This document shows positions 9,201 to 16,843 of a stretch of DNA of 36,919 nt, in pieces; the stretch's first letter is position 1, and the number at the start of each line of letters is the position of its first letter. The notes under the pieces were generated by a model. It was not told the DNA's origin. It ran no database searches and was given only the letters and a program-made list of their open reading frames with translations. Position numbers and translations under genes: made by a program. The stretch covers positions 1-36,919 of the forward strand of contig NZ_JAMBLS010000028.1 of NCBI RefSeq assembly GCF_023336905.1, read 5' to 3'. This stretch comes from Bacteroides sp. ET71 (GTDB taxonomy: Bacteria > Bacteroidota > Bacteroidia > Bacteroidales > Bacteroidaceae).

Positions 9201-9448
9201 ACCTCCTTATAAGTAAATATGTATTCTTCCAGAGGCTTGGTCACCTGCTCCACCATCTCCTGTGCCGTGTTGCCGGGAGCCACGGCCACCACGATGCCCT
9301 GCCGCACGGTGAAGTCGGGGAACTCGTTCTTCCGCATCTGCGGCAGGCTGTACACGCCGAAGGCCACCAGGCACGTCACCACCAGGATGACTATCTGGCG
9401 GTAGTGCATGGCCCATTCGACGAAGTTGCGTTTCTTGTTCTTTTCCAT
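6281..9448 (-). CDS. RND-family efflux pump, inner-membrane permease (AcrB/HAE type)
   Basis: This 1055-residue proton-driven pump subunit would form a trimer in the inner membrane and pass substrates to the periplasmic adaptor and TolC channel. It has the RND layout: TM1 near residues 15-30, a large periplasmic loop, TM2-6 (about 340-490), TM7, a second periplasmic loop, and TM8-12 at the end. The TM4 segment GMIVDNSIVIID carries the relay acidic residue, and the TM10 counterpart reads GIIVRNGIIMIDYAEE. ATG 9448 lies 25 bp after the adaptor stop; a TTG further upstream would overlap the adaptor gene. Residues about 497-532, after TM6, form a Pro/Glu/Arg-rich insert encoded by a palindromic repeat (7851-7958). 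Substrate class is unknown; drug or small-molecule export is a family inference. Confidence 0.95.
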   Translation of the reverse strand: MEKNKKRNFVEWAMHYRQIVILVVTCLVAFGVYSLPQMRKNEFPDFTVRQGIVVAVAPGNTAQEMVEQVTKPLEEYIFTYKEVKKEKTFSKSRDGITYIQVELNDDLTNKDEFWSKFKHGVSQFKAQLPPNVLAVVVQDDFGDTSALLITMESEDKTYRELDDYMDLLQGRLRRIPAVGRMTVSGMQQEQISVYLDHDRLSKYGLNEQTLALGLMQKGFATSGGRVKDGTMVKPIYVSRSLNTVYDVQEQIVYTDPQGNVVRLKDVARVVREYPDPDSYITNNGRKCLLLSVEMKKGQNIVAMGEEVNKVLDEFQPELPADVTLFRITDQPKVVDDSVSNFLHELLIAIVAVVIVVMLLLPLRVALVAASTIPITIFISLGLFYAFGIELNTVTLAALIVTLGMIVDNSIVIIDSYLEKLGEGMSRWHASIESTTHFLKSIFSATLAISITFFPFLFTMTGMLNEFVLNFPWAVSIVLGTSLLVATLLVPFMQFWFIKPPQPLHEEGLSAHPSTEEHQSPVPSPRGRRREGLFLDLLQKHYNWLFGKCFAHPKITVAIGAASIVVGAVMLAGLPQRILPVADRNQFAVEIYLPTGTDVDVTAQVADSLEHILRQDPRVVSIASFKGCASPRFQTSYAPQIPGTNYAQFIVNTTGIRDTEALLDEYTPKYTDYFPGARVRFKQLSYSDAAYPIEVRLSGEDLSVLKHDAETVLEVLKQVPELILVQTDFNEPLPAVAVNLKEDEATRLGVTNLGLESTLAMRYGDGLAIANVWEGDYGIPVKLKSERADRALPTEVKDELVPVAAGLADVPLRQVADVVPTWKEGQIVRRNGIYTVTIQADLARGGNAMKMTARVQEVIKDVALSDGVTLTYGGEQEKTDEQMPQIMSGLMLAAAIIFFILLAHFRKISIALLIFSSMTLCVFGTVFGVWIQGVDFSITAILGVTALMGIIVRNGIIMIDYAEELRAMEHMTAEQAIYHSALRRMRPIFLTSAAASMGVIPMILGKSSLWMPMGTVICYGTLITMLFILTVLPCLYLLTFRGSTERRAKWDALEQQ
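7851..7958. repeat. Palindromic repeat element inserted in frame in the RND gene
   Basis: This is a 108-bp block (36 codons) with ends AAAGCCCCTCCC... and ...GGGGAGGCTTT, which are imperfect inverted repeats. It contains two inner palindromes, around CCTCCCCCGTGGGGAGG (7868-7884) and around CCCCTCTTCATGGAGGGG (7929-7946). It encodes a low-complexity peptide rich in Pro, Glu, Ser and Arg in the cytoplasmic stretch between TM6 and TM7 and keeps the reading frame open. Its style matches intergenic palindromic repeats, not RND coding sequence. Confidence 0.72.
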
Positions 9449-9473
9449 TATGATGAATAGTCTTTGGTTCAGG

Positions 9474-10514
9474 TCATTTCTTGTCTTCAATGCTTACCGG
9501 GGTGCCGTTGCATACCTTGTGCTGGCCCTTCACGATGACGCGGTCGCCGGCTTGCAGGCCTTCTGTCACGACCACGCCGTCGCTCTCGAAGTCGCTGCAC
9601 GTTATGTAGCACTTCTCTGCCTTTCCTCCGTTATCCTTCCACACAAAGGTGCGGTTCTTCTCGTCAAGCTGTACGATGTGTTCCGGCAGGACGTAGGCAG
9701 TGTTCTCTCCTTCCGCTGTCAGGGTGACTTCACACACCATTCCCGGCAGCAGTTCGTTGCCTGCCCCGCTCACGTTCAGCTTTACTTCGTAGGAGCGTGA
9801 CAAGGCATTGGCCGTGACACCTCGTTCGGTTATCGTGGCCGCGTATGCCTTTCCTCCGAGGGCGGCCACCCGTATTTGTCCGGCCTGTCCCGTACGGATA
9901 CGTCCAATCTCTGTTTCGGGCACGGAAATCTTTACTTGTACGTTTCCGGTAGACACCAGCTTGGCCACGCTCTGCCCGGGGATGACGTTCTGTCCGGCTT
10001 CTCCTGTCTTTTCCGCGATGGTGCCGGCATACGGGGCACGTAGCTGGCAGTCGTCCAACTGTTTGCGTGCTAGGGTCTCCATCGAACGTGCCTGTTCCAG
10101 CTTGCTTTGCACCTCTACCCATTTGATTTCGGGCAGGCTTCCCTTGTCGTGCAGTTGCTTCATGCGGCGGTAGGCATCTTCTGCTTGCGTCAGTGCTGCC
10201 GCAGCAGCAGCGTGGCTACTGCGCGCAGCGGCGTCGTCCAGCACGCCTATTAGCGTTCCTTCTTGTACGTGGTCACCCAGGCGGACATTCATGCTGCGTA
10301 TGGTTCCTGCGGTGGAAAAGCTTAGAAGTGTTCCGTTTTTCTCTTCTATGGTCCCGGAGTAGTGTCCTTTTTGGCTCGTGCTGACGGGGGATACTTCGCA
10401 GACCTCCACTTTGACAACTTCGTTGCCAGCATCTTTCTCCAGGCTTCCCTGATTACAACCTGTTATGAGCAATAATATTGATAAACAGATTGTTGCATTG
10501 ATGATTCGTTTCAT
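9474..10514 (-). CDS. RND efflux periplasmic adaptor (MFP/HlyD family) lipoprotein
   Basis: The adaptor joins the RND permease to the TolC channel across the periplasm. The 346-residue protein has a lipoprotein signal with lipobox LLITGC (Cys20), so it is probably anchored in a membrane by lipid. Then come a beta-barrel/lipoyl half (GTIRSMNVRLGDHVQEGTLI), a helical hairpin (about 100-150, Ala- and Gln-rich), the second lipoyl half (RAPYAGTIAEKTGEAGQNV) and barrel plus membrane-proximal domains. ATG 10514 is chosen because it gives this signal peptide; the longer frame does not. It is the first gene of the adaptor-pump-channel operon and lies divergent from the AraC-type gene, which may control it. 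Confidence 0.94.
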   Translation of the reverse strand: MKRIINATICLSILLLITGCNQGSLEKDAGNEVVKVEVCEVSPVSTSQKGHYSGTIEEKNGTLLSFSTAGTIRSMNVRLGDHVQEGTLIGVLDDAAARSSHAAAAAALTQAEDAYRRMKQLHDKGSLPEIKWVEVQSKLEQARSMETLARKQLDDCQLRAPYAGTIAEKTGEAGQNVIPGQSVAKLVSTGNVQVKISVPETEIGRIRTGQAGQIRVAALGGKAYAATITERGVTANALSRSYEVKLNVSGAGNELLPGMVCEVTLTAEGENTAYVLPEHIVQLDEKNRTFVWKDNGGKAEKCYITCSDFESDGVVVTEGLQAGDRVIVKGQHKVCNGTPVSIEDKK

Positions 10515-10557
10515 AAGAAATACTTGTTTGAAAATGATGTTGTTCTTAAATTCGCTG

Positions 10558-10565
10558 CAAAGGAA
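10558..10565 (-). promoter_or_regulatory. Possible -7 box for the efflux operon
   Basis: On the minus strand TTCCTTTG differs at one position from TAnnTTTG. It lies 44 bp before the adaptor start, with a T-rich stretch (TGTTTTTC) about 20 bp upstream but no clean TTTG. It sits in the gap between the pump operon and the AraC gene, where an operator would be expected. Confidence 0.35.
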
Positions 10566-10734
10566 TGGGCTTTCTGTGAAAAACACGATATCTATTCTTC
10601 TTTTCAACTGGTCAATTTAGTCGTAAGAGATGAAGAACGGAAGAATGGAACAGAGAAGTAGTGTTTTTTATTACCTCGAATTGGGAGCAAATGTTTTACT
10701 TTGCGACGGAAAAAGAAACACTAAAGCATATAAT

Positions 10735-11637
10735 ATGGAATTTGGAAATGAAATGAACGACGCAGCCGTGGCAGATTTGGAGACAGCACGCTCGCGCGGG
10801 ATGACCGTTTACAGCGATGATCGCATCGCCCTTGTTGAAAACCTGAAAGATGCGAGCAGCTCGGGGCCGATACGTTTGGATGCATTCATCGCTGTGTTGT
10901 GTTTGCGGGGAAGGGCTTCTGTCTATATCAATGGCAATCTGCATGAGTTAGGAATCAATCAGCTCTTGGTCTGCCATCCCAACATCATGCTGGAAAAAAG
11001 TACCGTGAGCATGGATTTCGAGTTCCGCACAGTCTGCCTCTCCAGGGAATACTTGCAGCAAATGACCGTGGTGGGCGGTACAGACCCTTGGGATGCCATC
11101 AACTTCTTTGAGAAGTTCCCGGTGTTACAACTGCAACCGGAAGAAGTGAAGTGCCTCTGTCAATACTACGATTTGATGCGGTCTAAACTGACGGGCACTC
11201 CCCATAAGCACTTGAAAGAAGTGATAGACGCTTTGCTAGTGGCGTTTTTGTATGAGTTTCGCGATTCTCTCGAACGCCGGGGCAGCTTTAAGCCACAGAC
11301 CTTTACGTCGGGCGACCGTGTGTTTCGCGACTTTATCGAACTGCTTACCACGTCCTACCCCAAGTCGCGCAGCGTGTCATTTTATGCCGACAAGTTGTGC
11401 CTGACGCCCAAGTACCTCTCAACCGTCTGCAAGGACTGCAGCGGATACACGGCCTCCGACCTCATCAACCGTTACGTGGTGAAAGACATCGACTACTTGC
11501 TGAAGAAGCGCGACAAGAGCGTGAAGGAAATCTGCAATGAGCTGGAGTTCCCCAACCTCTCTTTCTTCGGCCGTTACGTCAAGAAGCACTTGGGCCTGTC
11601 GCCTAAACAATACCGCGAAAGCATAGCAGGCGAATAA
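10735..11637 (+). CDS. AraC-family transcriptional regulator
   Basis: This roughly 300-residue regulator has an N-terminal cupin-like sensor domain (around the segment IAVLCLRGRASVYINGN) and a C-terminal double helix-turn-helix of the AraC type (about residues 215-300, with LCLTPKYLSTVCKDCSG and SFFGRYVKKHLGLSPKQYR). It is divergent from the RND efflux operon, so control of that operon is the simplest inference; the ligand is unknown. The start is uncertain. An in-frame ATG at 10630 adds 35 residues that do not look like the family's N-terminus and contain a TTACTTTG promoter-like box (10696-10703). ATG 10735 or 10753 is therefore preferred. Base composition rises from AT-rich at the start to GC-rich at the end. 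Confidence 0.9.
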   Translation: MEFGNEMNDAAVADLETARSRGMTVYSDDRIALVENLKDASSSGPIRLDAFIAVLCLRGRASVYINGNLHELGINQLLVCHPNIMLEKSTVSMDFEFRTVCLSREYLQQMTVVGGTDPWDAINFFEKFPVLQLQPEEVKCLCQYYDLMRSKLTGTPHKHLKEVIDALLVAFLYEFRDSLERRGSFKPQTFTSGDRVFRDFIELLTTSYPKSRSVSFYADKLCLTPKYLSTVCKDCSGYTASDLINRYVVKDIDYLLKKRDKSVKEICNELEFPNLSFFGRYVKKHLGLSPKQYRESIAGE

Positions 11638-11650
11638 CGGTGGGGCGCTA

Positions 11651-13483
11651 TTATCTCCCCTCGTTGGCTCGAATCAGTTCGAGCAGCTTGTCTACGGCTT
11701 CCGCTTCGGGAATGTTCTTCTCAATACACTCCTTCTTCTTATAAAGACTCACCTTGCCGCGTCCGGCTCCTACGTAGCCGTAGTCGGCGTCGGCCATCTC
11801 GCCCGGCCCGTTGACGATGCAGCCCATGATGCCAATCTTCAGCCCCTTCAGGTGTGCGGTGGCTGCCTTGATGCGGGCAATGGTGCTTTGCAGGTCGTAG
11901 AGCGTGCGGCCGCAGCCCGGGCAGGAGATGTATTCCGTCTTGCTGATGCGTGCGCGTCCGGCCTGGAGAATATTGAAGGCAGTGCTGTCGATGGCTTGGG
12001 CAGGCAGTTCGCCTTGGTTGAAGAGGAAGATGCCGTCCGTCAGCCCGTCGATGAGCAGGGCGCCCATGTCCGTGGCCGCTTTCAGTTGGAAGTCCTCCAG
12101 GTTGTTCTCGGCGTAATGCTGGAAGAAGACGACGGGGTTCTTCAGTCCCTCCTGCATCAGTTGCAGGGCCAGGGCACGCTGTTCGCCCAGACGGTTGGGG
12201 TGGTTGCTCTGCGCGATGAGCACCACTTCGGGATGATACTTCAGGCAAGCCAGCACTTCGTCGTTCAGGCCCATGTAGGTGACGAAAAGGAACTTTAGCG
12301 GGGCCGTGCAGCCCGATATGAAGAACAGTTGGTCGGACTTGAAAGCGGGCCAGCAATCTGCCTGCCCTTGCCAGAGGTCGGCATCGACGATGTACTGCGG
12401 GCCTTGCGGACGGTCGGCGGGTAACTGCCGACCCACGTACACATAGTCGGGCGTGAATTGCGGGTCGAAGTCCAGTTTGCTGTCCAGTCGGGTCGAGAGC
12501 ACCACGGGCACTTGGTCGCCGCCGATGTTGCGCACGGCGCAGGTTTCGCGGCGCACGGGGCGCAGGAAGTCGAAGGAGGTGTCTTGCGGGCCGGGGATGT
12601 AGGGATGGCCTGCTCGTTTTGTGACGTAATCCACCAGCTTGCGGGCCACGGGGATTTCTGCCTCGGGTGCCTCGCTCAGCGACACGCGGATGGTGTCACC
12701 CAGCCCGTCGGCCAGCAGGGCACCGATGCCCACGGCCGACTTGATGCGTCCGTCTTCACCGTCACCCGCTTCAGTCACTCCCAGGTGCAGCGGGAAGTGC
12801 ATGCCCTCGCGCTCCATCGTGTCGGCCAGCAGGCGCACGGTGCGCACCATCACCACGGTGTTGGACGCTTTGATGGAAATGACTACGTCGTGGAAGTCCT
12901 CGTCCACGCAGATGCGCAGGAACTCCATGCACGACTCCACCATGCCTTCGGGTGTGTCGCCGTAGCGCGACATGATGCGGTCGGACAGCGAACCGTGGTT
13001 CACGCCGATGCGGATGGCCGTGTGATGTTCCTTGCAGATGTTCAGGAAGGGGACGAAACGGTTACGTATCTTCTGTAACTCCAGTGCATACTCCTCGTCC
13101 GTGTACTCCAGGTGCTTAAAGGTACGGGCAGCATCCACGTAGTTGCCCGGATTGATGCGTACCTTCTCCACGTAGAGGGCGGCCACGTCGGCCACGTTGG
13201 GGTTGAAGTGTATGTCGGCCACCAGCGGCACCATGCAGCCGTCGGCGCGGAGGGCAGCGTTGATGTTGCGCAGGTTCTCCGCCTCGCGGGTGCCTTGCGC
13301 TGTGAGGCGCACATACTCGCCTCCGGCTGCAACGATGCGTTCGGTTTGTGCCACGCAGGCTTCGGTGTCCAGCGTGTTGGTGTTCGTCATGCTTTGCACG
13401 CGGATGGGGTTGTCGCCACCCAGTGGCGTGGCTCCTATGTTTACGACGGATGTTTCCCGGCGAGAATAGTTGAATAAGTCCAC
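11651..13483 (-). CDS. ispG: 4-hydroxy-3-methylbut-2-enyl-diphosphate synthase, long three-domain form
   Basis: IspG (GcpE) reduces 2-C-methyl-D-erythritol 2,4-cyclodiphosphate to HMBPP, the penultimate step of the MEP isoprenoid pathway, using a [4Fe-4S] cluster. At 610 residues it is the long form known from Bacteroidetes, Chlamydia and plants: an N-terminal TIM barrel (about 1-270), a middle domain absent from E. coli IspG, and the C-terminal cluster domain. Cluster ligands are visible as Cys521 and Cys524 (SCPGCGRT), Cys555 (MGCIVNGPG) and Glu562 (GEMADAD), with spacing close to the E. coli enzyme. The start codon is GTG at 13483, which gives the expected MDLFNYSRRETS start; there is no in-frame ATG close upstream. 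It is the last gene of the rpoN-to-ispG run and converges on the araC gene 13 bp away. Confidence 0.97.
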   Translation of the reverse strand: MDLFNYSRRETSVVNIGATPLGGDNPIRVQSMTNTNTLDTEACVAQTERIVAAGGEYVRLTAQGTREAENLRNINAALRADGCMVPLVADIHFNPNVADVAALYVEKVRINPGNYVDAARTFKHLEYTDEEYALELQKIRNRFVPFLNICKEHHTAIRIGVNHGSLSDRIMSRYGDTPEGMVESCMEFLRICVDEDFHDVVISIKASNTVVMVRTVRLLADTMEREGMHFPLHLGVTEAGDGEDGRIKSAVGIGALLADGLGDTIRVSLSEAPEAEIPVARKLVDYVTKRAGHPYIPGPQDTSFDFLRPVRRETCAVRNIGGDQVPVVLSTRLDSKLDFDPQFTPDYVYVGRQLPADRPQGPQYIVDADLWQGQADCWPAFKSDQLFFISGCTAPLKFLFVTYMGLNDEVLACLKYHPEVVLIAQSNHPNRLGEQRALALQLMQEGLKNPVVFFQHYAENNLEDFQLKAATDMGALLIDGLTDGIFLFNQGELPAQAIDSTAFNILQAGRARISKTEYISCPGCGRTLYDLQSTIARIKAATAHLKGLKIGIMGCIVNGPGEMADADYGYVGAGRGKVSLYKKKECIEKNIPEAEAVDKLLELIRANEGR

Positions 13484-13489
13484 TTTGAC

Positions 13490-13522
13490 AAATGAAAAAT
13501 TAAGAATGAAGAATTAAGAATG
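13490..13522. repeat. AATGAAGAATTAAGAATG-type repeat arm
   Basis: This AT-rich stretch of AAATGAAAAATTAAGAATGA and AGAATTAAGAATG lies 7 bp upstream of the ispG GTG codon. The same motif forms the arms of the two inverted-repeat elements beside mlaE (34707-34806 and 35608-35750). Here only one arm is present, so it looks like a solo or decayed copy. Confidence 0.65.
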
Positions 13523-13563
13523 GGAGAGCAGAAAGAGACTGGGCGCGATGCCTGTTTTGCCGG

Positions 13564-13592
13564 GGTGACCCTTGCAGATGTCGAGGGTCACC
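13564..13592. other. Perfect 9-bp hairpin between purE and ispG
   Basis: GGTGACCCT (13564-13572) and AGGGTCACC (13584-13592) flank an 11-nt loop. It lies 14 bp beyond the purE stop on the minus strand. No T-run follows on that strand, so it may be an RNA-stability or Rho-linked structure rather than an intrinsic terminator. Confidence 0.5.
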
Positions 13593-13605
13593 TTCGGCCG
13601 GTGTG

Positions 13606-14115
13606 TCAGTTCGTTTTGTATTCGTACTTCACTTCTTTCAGCTCTTCGTTGGCCTTGACGATTTTTTTCTTCAGCCCTTCTTTGTAGGCGGCGAAGGTTT
13701 CAGCCAATTGTCCGTCGCTCAGGGCCAGCATTTGCACGGCCAGGATGGCGGCGTTCATGGCGCCGTTGATGGCAACGGTGGCCACGGGGATGCCGGGAGG
13801 CATCTGAATGATGGAGTAGAGTGCGTCCACACCGTCCAGCACGCTGCCTTTGACGGGCACGCCGATGACGGGCAGGGTCGTATTGGCGGCTATCACGCCG
13901 GGCAGGGCTGCTGCCATGCCGGCAGCGGCGATAATTACTTTAATACCGCGGTTGCGGGCGTTTTTGGCAAATTCTTCAACGGCTTCGGGCGTGCGGTGAG
14001 CCGAGAGGGCATTCATTTCGAAGGGCACGTGCAGGTCGTTGAGCAGTTGGGCGGCTTTCTCCATGACGGGTAGGTCGGAGGTGCTGCCCATGATGATACT
14101 TACTAAGGGAGTCAT
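13606..14115 (-). CDS. purE: N5-carboxyaminoimidazole ribonucleotide mutase (PurE class I)
   Basis: PurE moves the carboxylate of N5-CAIR to give CAIR in de novo purine synthesis. At 169 residues it has normal class I length. Motifs seen are the phosphate-binding GSTSDLPVM (10-18), SAHRTPE (38-44) with the catalytic His, the AAAGMAAALPGVIAA stretch, and GVPVKGS. A PurK partner, needed to make the substrate N5-CAIR, is not in this window. The gene sits between gcvH (116 bp upstream, across a palindromic repeat) and ispG in the rpoN-ispG run; the link is genomic neighbourhood rather than shared pathway. Confidence 0.97.
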   Translation of the reverse strand: MTPLVSIIMGSTSDLPVMEKAAQLLNDLHVPFEMNALSAHRTPEAVEEFAKNARNRGIKVIIAAAGMAAALPGVIAANTTLPVIGVPVKGSVLDGVDALYSIIQMPPGIPVATVAINGAMNAAILAVQMLALSDGQLAETFAAYKEGLKKKIVKANEELKEVKYEYKTN

Positions 14116-14124
14116 TCTTTTATT

Positions 14125-14243
14125 GGTTAATAATGAGTGGTTAATGGTAAATGATTGATAGCAAGCGGTTAATGGCTAATACCGGACACGGGTTCCGTAG
14201 TCTTTGCATTGAGCCATTAACCATGTGCTGTTAACCGTTAATC
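14125..14243. repeat. GGTTAATGG-type palindromic repeat between gcvH and purE
   Basis: The block holds several GGTTAAT motifs on the left (14125-14146, 14166-14177) and their reverse complements on the right: AGCCATTAACCA at 14212-14223, and GTTAACCGTTAATC at 14230-14243. CGGTTAATGGCT and AGCCATTAACCA give a near-perfect inner stem. The gcvH stop codon and its last few codons (Leu-Ile-Asn-Gly) lie inside the right arm. Confidence 0.75.
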
Positions 14244-14611
14244 AGCGTTTTGTAGGCTTCGGCATCCAGCAGGCTGTCGAAGTCGGCATCGTCGGCAGGT
14301 TTCACCTTGATGAGCCAGCCTTCGCCGTAGGGATCCTGGTTCACCAGTTCGGGCTGGTCGGCCAGGGCAGTGTTTTGTTCGAGCACTTCGCCGCCGACGG
14401 GCATGAAGAGGTCGGAGATGGTTTTCACAACTTCGATGGTGCCGAACGTGTCGCCTGCTTCCAGCGTTTCGCCTTCGGTCTGGATGTCTACGAATACGAT
14501 GTCACCCAGTTGCTGTTGTGCGTAGTCAGTGATGCCCACGTAGGCAATGTCGCCTTCCACGCGAATCCATTCATGTTCTTTGGTGTACTTTACGTTAGTC
14601 GGATAGTTCAT
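14231..14611 (-). CDS. gcvH: Glycine cleavage system H protein
   Basis: GcvH is the small lipoyl carrier that shuttles the aminomethyl group between the P, T and L proteins of glycine cleavage. The 126-residue protein starts with the usual [13 protein letters not shown] and carries the lipoylation site Lys63 in [14 protein letters not shown], with the hammerhead hairpin shape of biotinyl/lipoyl domains. No gcvP, gcvT or lpd is nearby. The PAP2-like gene ends 12 bp upstream, so both are on one transcript. Its final codons fall inside a palindromic intergenic repeat, so the C-terminal LING is probably repeat-derived. Confidence 0.97.
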   Translation of the reverse strand: MNYPTNVKYTKEHEWIRVEGDIAYVGITDYAQQQLGDIVFVDIQTEGETLEAGDTFGTIEVVKTISDLFMPVGGEVLEQNTALADQPELVNQDPYGEGWLIKVKPADDADFDSLLDAEAYKTLING

Positions 14612-14623
14612 AATAGTTTGTTT

Positions 14624-15310
14624 TTAATGGGTTATAGTATGAAAGAATATTCGCAACATGACGCCGTAGAACGGGTCGAGCACCAGTATCGAGCAGACCA
14701 GGCCCGTGAAGAACCCGCTCAATACTTCGCCCAGGGTGTGGTGTTTCAGGATGATGCGTGCGCTGCCCAGCAGTCCCGAAACAAGGATAAAGAAACACAG
14801 CCACCAGACGGGGTTGTAGTTGAACAGCGAGCAGAACACTGTCACCCCGCCAATCACGGCTCCGGCGCCCGCCATGTGTTCGCTGAGTTTCCAGCGCAGG
14901 TTGACCACTACGCAGATGACCATGATGACCAGGGCTGTCCAGATGATGTTTATCATGTACCAAGGCAGGTTCATGCGGTACATCATGACCAGCCCGAAAG
15001 CATACGAGGTTATGGTGAGCAGGAAGGGTACGTAGCGCCGTCGGCGCTCTACCAGGTCGCGCAGGCTGAAGCCGTTCATCTTTCGGAAGAGGAAGATGGT
15101 GAGCGTAGGCAGGAAGATGGTGAAGATGTAGACTATGGCCAGCACCAGCAGTTTGTAGCTGAGGGGCATCATGCGCAGGTAGGTGCAGAAGAAGATGACC
15201 AAGAAGGCCAGGAACGGTATGGAGAACGGTGTGAACACCGCCGACACCACGCGCGATGCCTGTAACAGTCGTTTTTCTTCGGTTGCTTCCGTGTATGTTT
15301 CTGCTTTCAT
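14624..15310 (-). CDS. PAP2-like integral membrane protein
   Basis: This 228-residue protein has about six hydrophobic segments and weak PAP2 (phosphatidic acid phosphatase type 2) features. An Arg-rich cytoplasmic run ERRRRYVPF stands where the KxxxxxxRP motif would be, SEHMAG where PSGH would be, and SARIILKHHTLGEVLSG resembles the SRxxxxxHxxxD motif with Glu in place of the last Asp. PAP2 enzymes dephosphorylate lipid phosphates such as undecaprenyl pyrophosphate or PgpB substrates. The altered motifs leave activity open. It lies 10 bp after rpoN and 12 bp before gcvH, so it is in the middle of a tight operon. Confidence 0.72.
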   Translation of the reverse strand: MKAETYTEATEEKRLLQASRVVSAVFTPFSIPFLAFLVIFFCTYLRMMPLSYKLLVLAIVYIFTIFLPTLTIFLFRKMNGFSLRDLVERRRRYVPFLLTITSYAFGLVMMYRMNLPWYMINIIWTALVIMVICVVVNLRWKLSEHMAGAGAVIGGVTVFCSLFNYNPVWWLCFFILVSGLLGSARIILKHHTLGEVLSGFFTGLVCSILVLDPFYGVMLRIFFHTITH

Positions 15311-15320
15311 GGGCGTGGAA

Positions 15321-16814
15321 TTATTTGCGCAGCCGGGCCACAGGGATGTTCATCTGCTGGCGATACTTGGCCACGGTGCGACGGGCTATCGGGTAGCCTT
15401 TCTGTTTCAGCATCTCGCACAGTTCGTCGTCGGTGTAAGGTTTGGACTTGTCTTCGTTGTCAATACATTCCTTGAGTATCTTTCGTATCTCGCGCACGGA
15501 CATTTCTTCGCCGCTTTCGGTGACGTAGCTGTCGCTGAAGAAGAACTTGAGGGGGTAGATGCCGTAGTTGGTTTGCACGTATTTGCTGTTGCTGACGCGC
15601 GACACGGTTGAGATGTCCAGCCCGGTACGTTCGGCCACGTCTTTCAGAATCATGGGGCGCAGCAGCGATTCGTCTCCTTCGCGGAAGAAGGGTTGTTGCA
15701 GGTCGATGATGGCCTGCATGGTCTTCATCAGCGTGTCTTGCCGTTGTTTGACGGCGTCGATGAAGCCCTGTGCGGCGTCTACCTTTTGTTTGAGGAAGAG
15801 CATGGCTTCGCGCGACTCTTTCGACTGGTTGGCCTTGTTTTTGGTGTGTTCTTCCAGCAGGGTGGTGAAGTCGCGGTTCATGCGCAGCTCGGGCATGTTG
15901 CGGTTGTTGAGCGAGAGGTTGATGGTGCCGTCGTCTTCTGTCTCTACTATGAAGTCGGGCACAATCTGCTGCATGTTCTTGCCTATGGCTTCGCCCATTG
16001 AGGCGCCGGGGCGCGGGTTGAGGCGGCAGATTTCGCGGATGGCGTGGTCGGCCGTATCTTTGTCGATGCCCAGTTTCTGCTGTATCTTGTCCCAGTGTTT
16101 GCGGGTGAACTCTTCGTAACATTCCTGCACGATGCGCTCTTCTGTCAGTAGCAGCGGGTCGGGTTCGGTGTGCCGCTGTTGCATCTTCCTGCGGATTTGG
16201 ATGAGCAGGCACTCTTGCAGGTTGCGTGCTCCGAGTCCGGGCGGGTCGAAGTCTTGGATGATTTTCAGCACCTCTTCCAGTTCTTGCGGGGTGGCTTCGA
16301 TGCCGGCGTAGATGGCCAGTTCGTCGCTGATGCTGTCCAGTGGCTTGCGCAGCAGGCCGTCGTCGTCCAGCGAGCCGATGAGGTATTCGGCCAGTTCGCG
16401 CTGGTGGGGCGTCAGGTCCTGCTCTCCCAACTGTTCTTTCAGTGTCTCGTAGAAAGAGGTGCTGTCCGAGAAGGGGATTTCCTCCGCCTTGTCGTCGCGG
16501 CTGCGGTTGTTCTCCTGCAGTTTGTAGTCGGGTATGTCGTCTTCTGTCAGATAGTCGCTCAGCGAGTCGTAGTCCGTGTCTCCTCCGTCTTCGGGGCTTT
16601 CGCGGTCTGAGTCGGCCGTGTCGGCATAGTCATCGTTGTGCGTTTCTTCTTTGCCTTCTTCCAGGGCGGGATTTTCCAGCAGTTCGGCGCGCACGCGGTC
16701 TTCCAGTTCGACGGCGGGCAGCTCCAACAGTCTCACTACCATGATTTGTTGGGGCGACAGGGTTTGCACCTGTTGCTGCGTCTGCGTCTGTACTTGTCGG
16801 GAAGCTTGTGCCAT
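15321..16814 (-). CDS. rpoN: RNA polymerase sigma-54 factor
   Basis: Sigma-54 directs RNA polymerase to -24/-12 promoters that need AAA+ activators. The 497-residue protein has an N-terminal Gln- and Leu-rich activator-interaction region (QVQTQTQQQVQTLSPQQ...), an acidic linker (about 60-115), the core-binding domain, a helix-turn-helix region, and the C-terminal RpoN box ARRTVAKYRQQMNIP. ATG 16814 gives the normal start; a longer reading from 16928 runs through the promoter. It heads a gene run of PAP2-like, gcvH, purE and ispG with gaps of 10-120 bp. No enhancer-binding activator is encoded in this window. Confidence 0.97.
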   Translation of the reverse strand: MAQASRQVQTQTQQQVQTLSPQQIMVVRLLELPAVELEDRVRAELLENPALEEGKEETHNDDYADTADSDRESPEDGGDTDYDSLSDYLTEDDIPDYKLQENNRSRDDKAEEIPFSDSTSFYETLKEQLGEQDLTPHQRELAEYLIGSLDDDGLLRKPLDSISDELAIYAGIEATPQELEEVLKIIQDFDPPGLGARNLQECLLIQIRRKMQQRHTEPDPLLLTEERIVQECYEEFTRKHWDKIQQKLGIDKDTADHAIREICRLNPRPGASMGEAIGKNMQQIVPDFIVETEDDGTINLSLNNRNMPELRMNRDFTTLLEEHTKNKANQSKESREAMLFLKQKVDAAQGFIDAVKQRQDTLMKTMQAIIDLQQPFFREGDESLLRPMILKDVAERTGLDISTVSRVSNSKYVQTNYGIYPLKFFFSDSYVTESGEEMSVREIRKILKECIDNEDKSKPYTDDELCEMLKQKGYPIARRTVAKYRQQMNIPVARLRK

Positions 16815-16843
16815 ATACGATTTGTTTCGATTGTTGTCGGCTA

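Noticed and set aside
7331-9460. Very long plus-strand open frame (709 codons) opposite the RND pump gene
   Set aside because: It is antisense to a clear RND protein, is rich in His, Gln, Val and Arg as expected of a GC-rich complement, and shows no domain. Similar shadows occur opposite der (3182-4387) and the GH2 gene (22994-24880).
10630-10734. Start of the AraC-family gene at ATG 10630
   Set aside because: The 35 added residues do not resemble AraC N-termini, and the stretch contains a promoter-like TTACTTTG. It remains possible but less likely than 10735.
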